NCBI GenBank assembly: GCA_943367595.1
Contig: CALRJS020000003.1
Coordinates: 1 to 64,000, forward strand
Reading direction: 5' to 3'
Source of the DNA: MW101C3 sp943367595
Lineage (GTDB): Bacteria; Cyanobacteriota; Cyanobacteriia; PCC-6307; Cyanobiaceae
DNA: 64,000 nt
Shown: positions 15,271 to 24,587 of the stretch, piece by piece
How positions within the stretch are numbered: the stretch's first letter is position 1
Layout: each line of letters opens with the position of its first letter
Made by a program: the position numbers and the translations under genes
Notes under the pieces: model-generated
The model's input: the letters and a program-made list of their open reading frames with translations, nothing else
Database searches by the model: none
Told to the model about the DNA's origin: nothing

Positions 15271-16686
15271 TCAGATCATGTTGCGGGGGGCAGGGGATGT
15301 GAACAACTGCTGGAAGGCCAGCTTGCGGTCAACGAGTGGCTCCAGCGTTTGATCCCAGAGGGATTCGAAGTAGAAGAAGGCCACACCAAACTGTCGCTCC
15401 CTGGCAGCCCTCACCTGCGCTTCAATCAACTCAATCGGAACCGGGCGCCGGCGTTGGCCGGCCATGATCGCCACCGCGGTAGGAATCCTGGTGCGCGATT
15501 CCAGCAGGGCTGCTTCAGCCAGAAGAGGCAGGAAGGAATCAAGATCGGGGCGATAGAGCTGCACGATCAACTCATCCACAAGGCCACGCCGAATCCAGCC
15601 GAGCCAATCCTGGAGCTGCAATTTGTAGGCGAAGTCGTAGTAGTTCGGGGAAACGGACAGCACCGCTGAAGGCTTGGCCGCATGCACCGTGTCATGCACC
15701 CGTTGCATGAAGTCACTGATCTTGTCGGCGCGCCACTTCAACCAGGCCGGGTCGCGTGGATTGGTGGGAGGAGCCTTCTTGGTTTCCTTCCGATACAACG
15801 CCGTGGTGACGTCGTCATAACCGAAGTCACTCGGCAGGCTCATGTGATCGTCGAACTGGATGCCGTCGCCGTCGTATTGGCTGATGATTTCCTGCACCAT
15901 CTCCAGGATGAACGCCTGCACTTCAGGGTGCAGGGGGTTCAACCACACCACCTCACCGGCGGCGCTGATCGACGTCAGGCCGCCGTCCTGCTTGCGGGTG
16001 AGCCATTGCGGATGAAGGCGGGCCAGCTCCGAGCTGGGTGGGGCCATGAAGCCGAACTCGAACCAGGGGATCACCAGCAGGCCCCTAGCATGGCCAGCCT
16101 GGATCAGCTCAGCGAGCACGTCCTGCCCCTGCAGGCCGCGGAACGTGAACGACTGAATGCCGCGGCGCTGGGCGGATGCACTGGCGTAATAGGCGATGCC
16201 GCTGTTCCACACCACCGGATAGATGGTGTTGAAGTTCAGCCGCGCCAGCTGCTCCACCGCCAGCTGCATCCTGTCGCGGTCGCGCAGCACCGGCATGTCG
16301 TTGCCGGTCATCCAGACGCCGCGGATCTCGGCGCGGTTGAGGCTGAACGGCCGCGTCTGCGCCACGGGAACCGAGGAAGTCGCCGGAGCCGCCACAGTCC
16401 CCGGAGTCCCAGGAGTCGCAGAGGCGGGCGGTGGCGTCGGCGGTGCACTGGGCCCGAAGCTGCGGGCAGGCGGCGGCGGTGGTGGTGGCGGAAATGAGCC
16501 GATGGCGAATCCCGGCAGCACCGTGGCAGCGACGGCCACGAGCACGAGAACCAGGCGCCGCAGCCAGCGGTGTCTGAAGAAGGGCATCGGCGGGGGGCTG
16601 GGCACGGGCTGAGGGAGCGGATCGGCGGCGATCTCGGCCTCCCGATCGGGAGCGCGAATTGTGCCGCTTTGTTGCGGCTCTGTCAT
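15271..16686 (-). CDS. Glycosyl-hydrolase-like protein, GHL10 type (DUF187)
   Basis: The protein is about 471 residues from ATG 16686; an alternative ATG at 16587 would place the hydrophobic segment at the very N-terminus. Residues about 35-65 are a transmembrane or signal segment (HRWLRRLVLVLVAVAATVLP), followed by a Pro/Ala-rich linker. The catalytic barrel starts at EIRGVWMTGNDMPVL and contains LARLNFNTIYPVVWNSGIAY, LLVIPWFEFGFMAPPSS, a YDGDGIQFDDHMSLPSDFGY acidic motif and LSVSPNYYDFAYK. These match the GHL10 family, probably acting on cell-wall or extracellular glycans outside the plasma membrane. The specific substrate is unknown. It is convergent with ppk2. Confidence 0.85.
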   Translation of the reverse strand: MTEPQQSGTIRAPDREAEIAADPLPQPVPSPPPMPFFRHRWLRRLVLVLVAVAATVLPGFAIGSFPPPPPPPPARSFGPSAPPTPPPASATPGTPGTVAAPATSSVPVAQTRPFSLNRAEIRGVWMTGNDMPVLRDRDRMQLAVEQLARLNFNTIYPVVWNSGIAYYASASAQRRGIQSFTFRGLQGQDVLAELIQAGHARGLLVIPWFEFGFMAPPSSELARLHPQWLTRKQDGGLTSISAAGEVVWLNPLHPEVQAFILEMVQEIISQYDGDGIQFDDHMSLPSDFGYDDVTTALYRKETKKAPPTNPRDPAWLKWRADKISDFMQRVHDTVHAAKPSAVLSVSPNYYDFAYKLQLQDWLGWIRRGLVDELIVQLYRPDLDSFLPLLAEAALLESRTRIPTAVAIMAGQRRRPVPIELIEAQVRAARERQFGVAFFYFESLWDQTLEPLVDRKLAFQQLFTSPAPRNMI

Positions 16687-16785
16687 GGGCGACACACAGA
16701 TCAGCGCACCCGGCATCACATGCCGATCTCTGCCTGCCGGGAGCGGCCGTCCTGACACCCTGACGGCAGCGGCGGCCGTGACACC

Positions 16786-17799
16786 ATGCCGGCACCGTCG
16801 CGGCCCGAACCCGTGCCTCCAGACACCATGCGGGCGATCGTGCAGCGCCGCTACGGCCCGCCTGAGGTGCTGCGTCTGGAGCAGGTGCCCAGGCCCGTTC
16901 CGGCTGACGATCAGGTGCTGGTGTGGGTCCGGGCCAGCGCCGTGCATGCCGGCGACTGGCATCTGATGCGGGGTGACCCCTTCATCAGCCGACTGATCTA
17001 TGGCGGGCTGCGCACGCCCTCGATCTCCACCATCGGCACCGACATCGCCGGTGAGGTGGCGGCGGTGGGCGCTGCAGTGACGGGGGTGCAGGTGGGGGAG
17101 GCGGTGTTCGGCGATCTGTCGGAGGCGGGCTTCGGTGCATTTGCGGAATTCGTCTGCGCCCCCGCCACGGCCCTGGCGCCCATGCCCGCCGGCAGCAGCT
17201 TCGCGGAAGCGGCGGTGTTGCCGGTGTCGGCGCTCACCGCTCTGCAGGCACTGCGCGACGCGGGCAGGCTGCAGGCGGGACAGCGCGTGCTGATCCACGG
17301 CGCCTCCGGGGGCGTGGGTTCGTATGCCGTGCAGATCGCCAAGGCCTTCGGCGCCGAGGTGACCGGCGTCTGCCGGGCCCAGAACCAGGCGATGGTGCTG
17401 GCCCTGGGCGCCGACCATGTGAGCGATCTGGGGCCCGCCGATCTACGCCGCCAGGCCCAGCGTTTCGATCTGATCGTGGACATGGCGGCCTTTCTGCCGA
17501 TCCGCTCCTGGCTGCCCCTGCTCACTCCCGCCGGCACCTACGTGCTGGTGGGGGGCGACTTCAGCCGGCTGCTGCGCGCCCTGTTGCTCGGCCCCCTGTT
17601 CTCCAGGCTGCGCCGCCGCAAGGTGGTGGCGGTGATGCGGAAGCCGACGCGGGCGGATCTGCTGGTGCTGAAGGAGCTGGTGGAAGCCGGGCAGCTCAGG
17701 CCCTGGATCGATGGGCGCTACCCGCTCGACAAGCTGCCGGACGCCGTGCGCCGCCTCGAAGCCCGGCAGGTGAAGGGGAAGCTGGCGATCGAGATCTGA
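16786..17799 (+). CDS. NAD(P)H:quinone-oxidoreductase-like medium-chain dehydrogenase
   Basis: The protein is 337 residues, with ATG 16786 as the first start; ATG 16828 (MRAIVQRRYGPPEVLRLE) is the family-like N-terminus. A GroES-like domain (GTDIAGEVAAVGAAVTGVQV) is followed by a Rossmann domain with VLIHGASGGVGSYAVQIAKA. Structural- and catalytic-zinc cysteine clusters are absent, so it belongs to the zinc-independent quinone oxidoreductase group and would reduce a quinone or enone with NADPH. It diverges from the GHL10 gene. Right after its stop is an 11-bp repeat array. Confidence 0.88.
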   Translation: MPAPSRPEPVPPDTMRAIVQRRYGPPEVLRLEQVPRPVPADDQVLVWVRASAVHAGDWHLMRGDPFISRLIYGGLRTPSISTIGTDIAGEVAAVGAAVTGVQVGEAVFGDLSEAGFGAFAEFVCAPATALAPMPAGSSFAEAAVLPVSALTALQALRDAGRLQAGQRVLIHGASGGVGSYAVQIAKAFGAEVTGVCRAQNQAMVLALGADHVSDLGPADLRRQAQRFDLIVDMAAFLPIRSWLPLLTPAGTYVLVGGDFSRLLRALLLGPLFSRLRRRKVVAVMRKPTRADLLVLKELVEAGQLRPWIDGRYPLDKLPDAVRRLEARQVKGKLAIEI

Positions 17800-17800
17800 C

Positions 17801-17909
17801 AGGCAGCACAGGCAGCCCAGCGGCAGCCCAGCGGCAGCCCAAAGGCAGCCATAGGGAAACCAGAGGCAGCCCAATGGCAGACCGACGGCAAACCGAAGGC
17901 TGACCAGAT
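17801..17909. repeat. Degenerate 11-bp tandem array
   Basis: About nine or ten copies of an 11-base unit of the type GGCAGCCCAGC follow the dehydrogenase stop. The middle copies are nearly identical (17811-17843) and later copies diverge to GGCAAACCGAA. It is intergenic and has no associated open frame worth calling. Confidence 0.85.
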
Positions 17910-18017
17910 GCATGTCACAGGCAGCGAGAAGCCAGCCCCAGACTCCCCCCGCGTGGGTTGAACGGCAGCCACAGCTGACCACCTTGCTAGGCGCGACCGG
18001 CGCAGCAACGCTCTGGC

Positions 18018-19292
18018 TCAGGAAGGCGGGTCTGGCTCCAGGCGGATCAGCTGGCCATCGCTCGGGGCATCGGTGAGCACGTAGAGGAAACCATCCGGCC
18101 CCTGGCGCACATCGCGCACCCGCGCGCCGATGTCGATGCGGTGCTGGCCGCTCACCCGGCCGCCGGCATCGAGCGTGAGGCGGTGCACCGCCTGCGACAC
18201 CAGGCCACCGGCAAACAGCTGGCCGTGCCAGGCCGGCATCCGCTCACCGTCGTACACGACCAGCCCCGAGGGGGCGATCGCCGGGGTCCACACCAGTTCC
18301 GGGTCCACGAACCGCGGCGAGCCGGTGGCGGCGGAGATCGCCGGGCCGAAGTATTCGCGGCTGTGGGTCACGACCGGCCAGCCGAAGTTCGCCCCAGCCC
18401 TGGGGCTGTTGAGCTCGTCGCCGCCCTGGGCGCCGTGCTCGGTGGCCCACACCCGCCCGCGGCCGCGGTCGTAGGCGAGGCCCTGGATGTTGCGGTGGCC
18501 CAGGCTCCATAACCCCGGCAGGGCGCCGGGATCGGCGGCAAAAGCGGCGGCGGGCACCGGTCGGCCCGCGTCGGTGAGGTGCACGATCTTGCCGAGGGCG
18601 CTGGCGCGGTTCTGGGCCTGCACACGGATCAGGGCCCCATCGAGCTGCACGGGTGGGTTGCCGCCGTCGCCGATCGCCAGCAGCAGGGTGCCATCGGGCA
18701 GCCACAGCAGGCGGGAGCCGAAGTGCTGGCCGCCCGCCTTGCGCTGGGGCACCTCGAAGATCACCTGCAGATCCTGCAGCGCGCGTCCGTCGAAGCGGGC
18801 CCGGGCCAGGCGGGTATGGTTCGCCGCTTCCGTACCGGCGGCATAGGTGAGATACACCAGCCCGTTGTCGGCGAAGCGCGGATGCACCGCCACATCCAGA
18901 AGCCCGCCCTGGCCCCGCGCCAACACCTCCGGCACCCCGGCGATCGGGGTGGGATCGAGGCGGCCGTTCCGCACCAGGCGCAGCCGGCCGGGTCGCTCGG
19001 TGATCAGCAGATCACCGCTCGGCAGCCACGCCACCGACCAGGGGTGCTCCAGACCCCCCACCACCGGCACCTGGCGCACCGCCTCACGCGGCGCCTCGGG
19101 GCTGAACAGCAAGGGCGGCCGGACACCAGCCGCGGCATCCACCACTGACGCCCCGGGCGAGGTGGCATCAAGGGCGGGCGAGCCCGGCAGCGGGCCGCTG
19201 AGCGGCCGGGCCTGACAGGCCGTCACCAGGGGCATGGCGAGCAGAAGGACCACACGCACGGGCCCAGCGGTGGAGCCGGGGATCCTGATCAC
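18018..19292 (-). CDS. PQQ-dependent sugar (aldose/sorbosone) dehydrogenase family lipoprotein
   Basis: The protein is 424 residues from GTG 19292. The N-terminus VRVVLLLAMPLVTACQ is a lipoprotein signal with the lipobox LVTAC, so it is probably anchored in the periplasm. The six-bladed beta-propeller of the glucose/sorbosone dehydrogenase family follows, with GLEHPWSVAWLPSGDLLITE, GGLLDVAVHPRFADNGLVYL, LLLAIGDGGN, SLGHRNIQGLAYD, ATEHGAQGGDELN and VRDVRQGPDGFLYVLTD. The family oxidises aldose sugars with PQQ. Whether this organism makes PQQ is not shown here. Its start is only about 27 bases from the divergent sdhC start. Confidence 0.88.
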   Translation of the reverse strand: MIRIPGSTAGPVRVVLLLAMPLVTACQARPLSGPLPGSPALDATSPGASVVDAAAGVRPPLLFSPEAPREAVRQVPVVGGLEHPWSVAWLPSGDLLITERPGRLRLVRNGRLDPTPIAGVPEVLARGQGGLLDVAVHPRFADNGLVYLTYAAGTEAANHTRLARARFDGRALQDLQVIFEVPQRKAGGQHFGSRLLWLPDGTLLLAIGDGGNPPVQLDGALIRVQAQNRASALGKIVHLTDAGRPVPAAAFAADPGALPGLWSLGHRNIQGLAYDRGRGRVWATEHGAQGGDELNSPRAGANFGWPVVTHSREYFGPAISAATGSPRFVDPELVWTPAIAPSGLVVYDGERMPAWHGQLFAGGLVSQAVHRLTLDAGGRVSGQHRIDIGARVRDVRQGPDGFLYVLTDAPSDGQLIRLEPDPPS

Positions 19293-19318
19293 GGGCCACA
19301 ACCAGAGCAGGGGCCACG

Positions 19319-20086
19319 ATGCTGGCCCAGAATCACAGGCGACGCGCTGCCCTGGCCGCCTCGCCCATGTCCCCATGGCTACCCGGCCGGTTGATCGCTG
19401 CCAGTGGGCTGGCGTTGGTGCTGTTTCTGCTGGCCCATCTGGCCGGTGTGGCCCAGCTGGTGCTCGATCCGGCCGGTTTTGAAGCGCTGGCGGCCTGGCT
19501 GCACGCCAGCCCCTGGTTGCCGGCGGCGGAACTGGGGCTGGCCCTGGCCGCCCTCACCCACGTGGCGCTGAGCCTGCAACGGGTGCTGCACGCTGCCCGT
19601 GCGCGTGGTGAGGCCGGCTACACCCAACTGCGCAGCCGTCGCCCCGACCGCCTCGCCGCCTTTGCCTCCCGCACCGCGCCGCTCAGCGGCAGCGTGCTGC
19701 TGCTGTTTCTGGTGGTGCATCTGCGCCAGTTGCGCTGGCAGCGGCCGCCGGCCGGGCTGGAGGCGCAGGCGGTGGCCCACGCGCTCAGCTCTCCCTGGGC
19801 TCTCGCGCTTTACCTGGCGGCGGCCGTGGCCCTGGCCCTGCATCTGCTGCACGGAAGCGAGAGCGCCCACCGCAGCCTGGGCCTGCTGGAGGCCGCCAAC
19901 GCAGAGCGCCTGCGCAAGGGCGGCTGGCTGCTGGCGCTGCTGTTGGGCGGCGGCTTCGCCCTGGTGGCGGGCCTGGCTGCCGGTGCGGCAGGTGGCCTGG
20001 TGGCGGGAGCTGCTGGAGGCCTGGGGAACCTGAGGAGCGCGATGGGCCTGGTGAGCCCGATTGACCTCGTGGGTCTGCAGCCATGA
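19319..20086 (+). CDS. sdhC: Succinate dehydrogenase / fumarate reductase cytochrome b558 subunit
   Basis: The protein is 255 residues with five predicted transmembrane helices, e.g. IAASGLALVLFLLAHLAGVA, ELGLALAALTHVALSLQRVL, PLSGSVLLLFLVVHLRQLRW and LALYLAAAVALALHLLHGSE. Histidines in helices 1, 2, 3 and 4 could bind two hemes, as in B-type (cytochrome b558) complexes. It would carry electrons between the flavoprotein/iron-sulfur subunits and membrane quinone. An internal ATG at 19367 is an alternative start. The last four bases overlap the flavoprotein gene (ATGA 20083-20086). Confidence 0.85.
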   Translation: MLAQNHRRRAALAASPMSPWLPGRLIAASGLALVLFLLAHLAGVAQLVLDPAGFEALAAWLHASPWLPAAELGLALAALTHVALSLQRVLHAARARGEAGYTQLRSRRPDRLAAFASRTAPLSGSVLLLFLVVHLRQLRWQRPPAGLEAQAVAHALSSPWALALYLAAAVALALHLLHGSESAHRSLGLLEAANAERLRKGGWLLALLLGGGFALVAGLAAGAAGGLVAGAAGGLGNLRSAMGLVSPIDLVGLQP

Positions 20087-22011
20087 AGCTTGATCCCCAG
20101 CTGCCCGGCGGGGTGATCCAGGACGCCTGGACGCAGCGGCGCCGCGAGCTGCCGCTGATCAGCCCGATCAACAAACGGCGCTTCAAGGTGCTGGTGGTGG
20201 GCAGCGGACTGGCGGGGGCCTCCGCCGCCGCCACGCTGGCGGAGCAGGGCTTCCGCGTGACCCTGCTGACTTATCACGACAGCCCGAGGCGGGCCCATTC
20301 GGTGGCGGCGCAGGGGGGCATCAATGCCGCTCTCAACTACCAGAACGACGGCGACAGCGTCCAGCGGCTGTTCCTCGACACCGTGAAGGGAGGCGACTTC
20401 CGGGCCCGTGAGGCCGGCTGCCACCGCCTGGCGGAAATCAGCGGGGCGATCATCGACCAGTGCGTGGCCCAGGGGGTGCCCTTCGCGCGGGAGTACGGCG
20501 GCACCCTGGCCAACCGCAGCTTCGGCGGCGCCCTGGTGAGCCGCACCTTCTACGCCCGTGGCCAGACCGGCCAGCAGTTGCTCTACGGCGCCGTGCAGGC
20601 CCTGCTGCGTCAGGTGGACGCCGGCCGGGTGGAGCTGCTCACCCAACGGGACGTGCTGGATCTGATCACGGTGGAGGGGGTGGCGCGCGGGGTGGTGTGC
20701 CGGGTGCAGGCCAGCGGCTGCCTGGAGGCCCACACCGCCCATGCGGTGCTCCTGGCCAGCGGCGGTTACAGCAACGTGTTTCACCGCTCAACCAACGCGG
20801 TGAAGTCGAATGCCAGCGCCATCTGGCGGGCACACCGGCGCGGTGCCGCCTTCGCCAACCCCTGCTTCACCCAGATCCATCCCACCTGCATCCCCAGCGG
20901 CGATCCAGGCCAGAGCAAGCTCACGCTGATGAGCGAAAGCCTGCGCAACGACGGCCGCGTGTGGCTGCCGGCCCAGACAGGCGATGCGCGAGCGCCGGAC
21001 GCCATCCCCGAAGCCGAGCGGGATTACTTCCTGGAGCGCCAATACCCCACCTACGGCAACATGGTGCCCCGCGATGTGGCTTCGCGCCGGGCCAGGGAAC
21101 GCTGCCTGGAGGGCCACGGGGTAGGCCCCGGCGGCCGATCGGTGTACCTGGATTTCAGTGACACGATCCACCGCGAGGGACGCGCCGCGATCGAAAGCCG
21201 CTACGGCAATCTCTTCGCCATGTATGAACGCATCACCGGCAGCGATCCCTATGCCGAACCGATGCGCATCTACCCGGCGCCGCACTACACGATGGGGGGG
21301 CTCTGGGTCGACTACAACCTGATGAGCACCATCCCCGGACTGTTCGTGCTGGGTGAAGCCAACTTCTCCGAACACGGCGCCAACCGGCTGGGCGCCAGCG
21401 CCCTGATGCAGGGCCTCGCCGATGGCCTGTTCATCGCCCCGGCCACGGTGAGCGGCTGGCTGGCTGGCCACCTGCACACGGAGGTGAGCGCCGATCATCC
21501 AGCCTGCCGCGACACCATCGCCGCGGTGCAGGCCCGCATCGACGGCCTCGGCAGCAGCGGCCTCGGCAAAACTAGCGGCGGGCACAGCTGCGACAGCCTG
21601 CACCGGCAGTTGGGGGACACCATGATCGCGGCCTGCGGCATCAGCCGCCATGCCGACGGCCTGCGCGCCGCCATGGCGGAGGTGCGGGCGCTGGAGCAGG
21701 CCTTCGCCCAGGAGCTGCGCCTGCCGGAGCCGCGTGCGGGGCGCAATCCCGAGCTGGAGAAGGCCCTGAGGCTGGAGGACTTCCTGCAGCTGGCCGGCCT
21801 GATGCTGCGCGATGCGCTGGCGCGGGAGGAATCCTGCGGCGCCCACTTCCGCGAGGAGCACCAGAGCGCCGATGGTGAAGCGCTGCGCGACGACGACAAC
21901 TTCTGCCACATCGCTGCCTGGCAGTGGACCGGTGAAGGGCAGGAGCCGATCCGCCACTGCGAACCGCTCCACTACCGCCACGCCACGCCCAGCCGGCGCA
22001 ACTACCGATGA
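20083..22011 (+). CDS. sdhA: Succinate dehydrogenase / fumarate reductase flavoprotein subunit
   Basis: The protein is 642 residues. The FAD dinucleotide motif VVGSGLAGASAAATLAEQGF is at about residues 35-55. AHSVAAQGGINAA carries the His that binds FAD covalently. The active-site elements TQIHPTCIP and PAPHYTMGGLWVDYN are present, and GANRLGASALMQGLADG closes the FAD domain. It oxidises succinate to fumarate in the cytoplasm-facing part of complex II. ATGA overlaps on both sides (20083-20086 and 22008-22011) show a tightly coupled sdhC-sdhA-sdhB operon. Confidence 0.95.
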   Translation: MKLDPQLPGGVIQDAWTQRRRELPLISPINKRRFKVLVVGSGLAGASAAATLAEQGFRVTLLTYHDSPRRAHSVAAQGGINAALNYQNDGDSVQRLFLDTVKGGDFRAREAGCHRLAEISGAIIDQCVAQGVPFAREYGGTLANRSFGGALVSRTFYARGQTGQQLLYGAVQALLRQVDAGRVELLTQRDVLDLITVEGVARGVVCRVQASGCLEAHTAHAVLLASGGYSNVFHRSTNAVKSNASAIWRAHRRGAAFANPCFTQIHPTCIPSGDPGQSKLTLMSESLRNDGRVWLPAQTGDARAPDAIPEAERDYFLERQYPTYGNMVPRDVASRRARERCLEGHGVGPGGRSVYLDFSDTIHREGRAAIESRYGNLFAMYERITGSDPYAEPMRIYPAPHYTMGGLWVDYNLMSTIPGLFVLGEANFSEHGANRLGASALMQGLADGLFIAPATVSGWLAGHLHTEVSADHPACRDTIAAVQARIDGLGSSGLGKTSGGHSCDSLHRQLGDTMIAACGISRHADGLRAAMAEVRALEQAFAQELRLPEPRAGRNPELEKALRLEDFLQLAGLMLRDALAREESCGAHFREEHQSADGEALRDDDNFCHIAAWQWTGEGQEPIRHCEPLHYRHATPSRRNYR

Positions 22012-22745
22012 CCAGCGTTCCCCTCCGGCTCACGCTGCGCCTCTGGCGTCAGGAGAGCCCGCAGCAGCCCGGCGCCTTCGTGAGCTACGTGCTGGAGAAA
22101 CTCAGCCCCGATCTCTCGCTGCTGGAGGCGCTCGATCGCCTGAACGAACAGTTGCTGATGGCCGGTGAGCGGCCGGTGAGCTTCGATCACGATTGCCGCG
22201 AGGGCATCTGCGGCGCCTGCGGCTTCATGGTCAACGGCCAGGCCCACGGCCCCCAGCGCGCCACCAGCGTCTGCCAGCTCTACCTGCGCCACTTCCGCGA
22301 TGGCGACACGCTCACGCTCGAACCCTGGCGCGCCCGGGCCTTTCCCCTGCAGCAGGACCTCAGCGTCGACCGCTCCGCCTTCGACCGGATACTCGCGGCC
22401 GGCGGCTACGTGTCGGTGAACACGGGCAGCGCACCGGCGGCCAATGCCCTGCTGGTGGGCCGCGAGCAGGCGGAGCAGGCCTTCGCCGCCGCCAGCTGCA
22501 TCGGCTGCGGCGCCTGCGTGGCCGCCTGCCCCAACGCCTCCGCCAGCCTGTTCGTGGCCGCCAAGCTGGGCCATCTATCCCTGCTGCCCCAGGGGCAACC
22601 GGAGCGGCAGCGGCGCTCCGCCGCCCTGCAGTCCGCCATGGCGGCGGAGGGCTTCGGCAGCTGCAGCAATCAGCTGGAGTGCGCCGCCGTGTGCCCGAAA
22701 GAGATCTCCGCCGACTGGATCAGCCGCATGAACCGCTCCGGCTGA
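22008..22745 (+). CDS. sdhB: Succinate dehydrogenase / fumarate reductase iron-sulfur subunit
   Basis: The protein is 245 residues. The N-terminal ferredoxin domain has the [2Fe-2S] motif DCREGICGACGFMVNG, with a further Cys in TSVCQLYLR. The C-terminal alpha-helical ferredoxin domain has CIGCGACVAACPNAS and, near the end, CSNQLECAAVCPKEI for the [4Fe-4S]/[3Fe-4S] clusters. It relays electrons from the flavoprotein to the b558 subunit. It is the last gene of the operon; a new gene begins about 100 bases on. Confidence 0.95.
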   Translation: MTSVPLRLTLRLWRQESPQQPGAFVSYVLEKLSPDLSLLEALDRLNEQLLMAGERPVSFDHDCREGICGACGFMVNGQAHGPQRATSVCQLYLRHFRDGDTLTLEPWRARAFPLQQDLSVDRSAFDRILAAGGYVSVNTGSAPAANALLVGREQAEQAFAAASCIGCGACVAACPNASASLFVAAKLGHLSLLPQGQPERQRRSAALQSAMAAEGFGSCSNQLECAAVCPKEISADWISRMNRSG

Positions 22746-22841
22746 CCGATGCACCGACGGGGCCGCTCGACCGGCCGACCGCCGTTGCGGCTGCAGAAAG
22801 GCTGCCAGATCCGCGCACGCTGCCATGCTGACCGCAGAACG

Positions 22842-24581
22842 ATGAACTTCTTCGTCAAACTCACCGATGCGATGGCGAGCCGCCAGTCGCTGCTGATCAC
22901 CGGTTTGGATCCCAACCCGGAGATGCTGCAGACCTGGACCCGCCATCACCCCTCCAGCGGCTCGTTCCTGGCTCAGGCACGGCGCTGGATCAAGGCGGTG
23001 ATCGACGCCACCGGTGATCACGTCTGCGCCTACAAGCCGAGCCTTGGCTTCTACCAGGCGCTCGGGCCGATCGGTATCGAGCTGCTGCATGAAGTGCGCG
23101 AGCTGGTGCCGCGCGACATGCCGCTGATCCTGGATGCCAAGCACGGCGATCTGAACACCTCCTCGGCACTGGCCCAGTACGTGTTCCGCGAGCTGGGGGC
23201 CGATGCGCTCACCCTCTCGCCACTGGCCGGCCAGGACATCGTCGCCCCGTTCCTGCTCTACCCGGACCGGGCCGTGGTGATCACCTGCCACAGCTCCAAC
23301 CCCGGCGCCCGGGTGTTTCAGCACCACCCCGACGAAGATCGGCCGCTCTACACAACGGTGGTGCGCGAAAGCCAGCTGTGGGCCACCGCCGAGCAGCTGC
23401 TGCTGGAGGTGGGCACCAGTGATCCAGCGGTGCTGGCGCGGGTGCGCAGCGAGGCACCGGAGCGCTTTCTGATCCTGCGCAGCCTGTGGGAGCAGGAGGA
23501 GCGGCTGGAAGCTCTGCTGCAGGCGGGCCTGAATGCCTCCGGCGACGGCCTGCTGCTGCCCCTCCCCCAGCACCTGCTGGTGGAGAAAGGCATGGCGGCC
23601 GGCACCAGCGCCCTGCGCACCCAGATCGAAACCATGCGGCACCGCTGGCTCAGCAACGTGGCCGACCGCTGTGACCTATGGCTGCCGGCGCCGGAGACGG
23701 GCGCGGCCGCTGCTTCCCTTGAGAGCGATGGGGAGGAGGGTGCGTCCCTTGGTGCTGGCGCTGGCAACAGCGGGGGTGGCCCGCTCAACGCCGCCGCCTC
23801 CAGCGCCGCCGGTACCCGCGCCGGCACGAAGGGGAAGGCTTCGGCGCAGAACGCAGCGGGCAACGGCGCCGCGCGCAGCTCAAGCGGGCGTGACGCCGGG
23901 CGCAACGCAGACGCCGCCGGCACCGGGAGCGGCCGTGCGAAGGGTGAGGGGGCAGGGCGCACCAGCCGTGTCAGCAGCGTCGATCCGCTCGATGAGCTGA
24001 TCGTGGAACTGTTTGACGTGGGCTGCCTGCTGTTCGGTGAGTACGTGCAGGCTTCCGGCGCCGTCTTCAATTACTACATCGATCTGCGCCAGATCATCTC
24101 CGACCCCAATCTTTTCCACCGGGTGCTGCATGCTTACGCCGGCCAGCTGGAAGGGCTGCGGTTCGATCGGATCGCCGGCATTCCCTACGGATCGCTGCCC
24201 ACCGCAACCGGCCTGTCGCTGAAGCTGCACCTGCCGCTGATCTACCCCCGCAAGGAAGTGAAGGCCCATGGAGCAAGGCGGTTGATCGAGGGCGACTTCA
24301 ACGAGGGCGAAACCGTGGTGGTGGTCGACGACATCCTGATCACCGGCGGCAGCGTGCTGGAGGGGATCGGCAAGCTGGAAGCCTCGGGCCTGGTGGTGCG
24401 CGATGTGGTGGTGTTCATCGACCATGGCGGCCAGGCTCGCCAACGGCTGGCGGACGCGGGCTACCGCACCCATGCGGTGCTGATGATCCCGCGCATCACG
24501 AGCGTGCTTATGGCCGCCGGCCGGCTCAACAGCGACCAGGCCAGCCTGCTGGGCGGCGGTGGCGTGCATTCCGAGGGCTGA
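22842..24581 (+). CDS. pyrFE: Fused orotidine-5'-phosphate decarboxylase / orotate phosphoribosyltransferase
   Basis: The two last steps of UMP synthesis lie in one polypeptide of 579 residues. Residues about 1-285 are a family-2 PyrF: LLITGLDPNPEMLQ, YKPSLGFYQALGPIG and the catalytic DAKHGDLNTSS. Residues about 285-385 are an Ala/Gly/Ser-rich low-complexity linker, unlike either domain. Residues about 395-579 are PyrE, with RFDRIAGIPYGSLPTATGLS and the PRPP loop VVVVDDILITGGS. ATG 22842 is chosen because it begins directly at the PyrF fold (MNFFVKLTDAMASRQ); the in-frame extension upstream is arginine-rich junk. Dihydroorotase, the earlier step, lies about 1.7 kb downstream on the other strand. 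Confidence 0.93.
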   Translation: MNFFVKLTDAMASRQSLLITGLDPNPEMLQTWTRHHPSSGSFLAQARRWIKAVIDATGDHVCAYKPSLGFYQALGPIGIELLHEVRELVPRDMPLILDAKHGDLNTSSALAQYVFRELGADALTLSPLAGQDIVAPFLLYPDRAVVITCHSSNPGARVFQHHPDEDRPLYTTVVRESQLWATAEQLLLEVGTSDPAVLARVRSEAPERFLILRSLWEQEERLEALLQAGLNASGDGLLLPLPQHLLVEKGMAAGTSALRTQIETMRHRWLSNVADRCDLWLPAPETGAAAASLESDGEEGASLGAGAGNSGGGPLNAAASSAAGTRAGTKGKASAQNAAGNGAARSSSGRDAGRNADAAGTGSGRAKGEGAGRTSRVSSVDPLDELIVELFDVGCLLFGEYVQASGAVFNYYIDLRQIISDPNLFHRVLHAYAGQLEGLRFDRIAGIPYGSLPTATGLSLKLHLPLIYPRKEVKAHGARRLIEGDFNEGETVVVVDDILITGGSVLEGIGKLEASGLVVRDVVVFIDHGGQARQRLADAGYRTHAVLMIPRITSVLMAAGRLNSDQASLLGGGGVHSEG

Positions 24582-24587
24582 ACTCCG

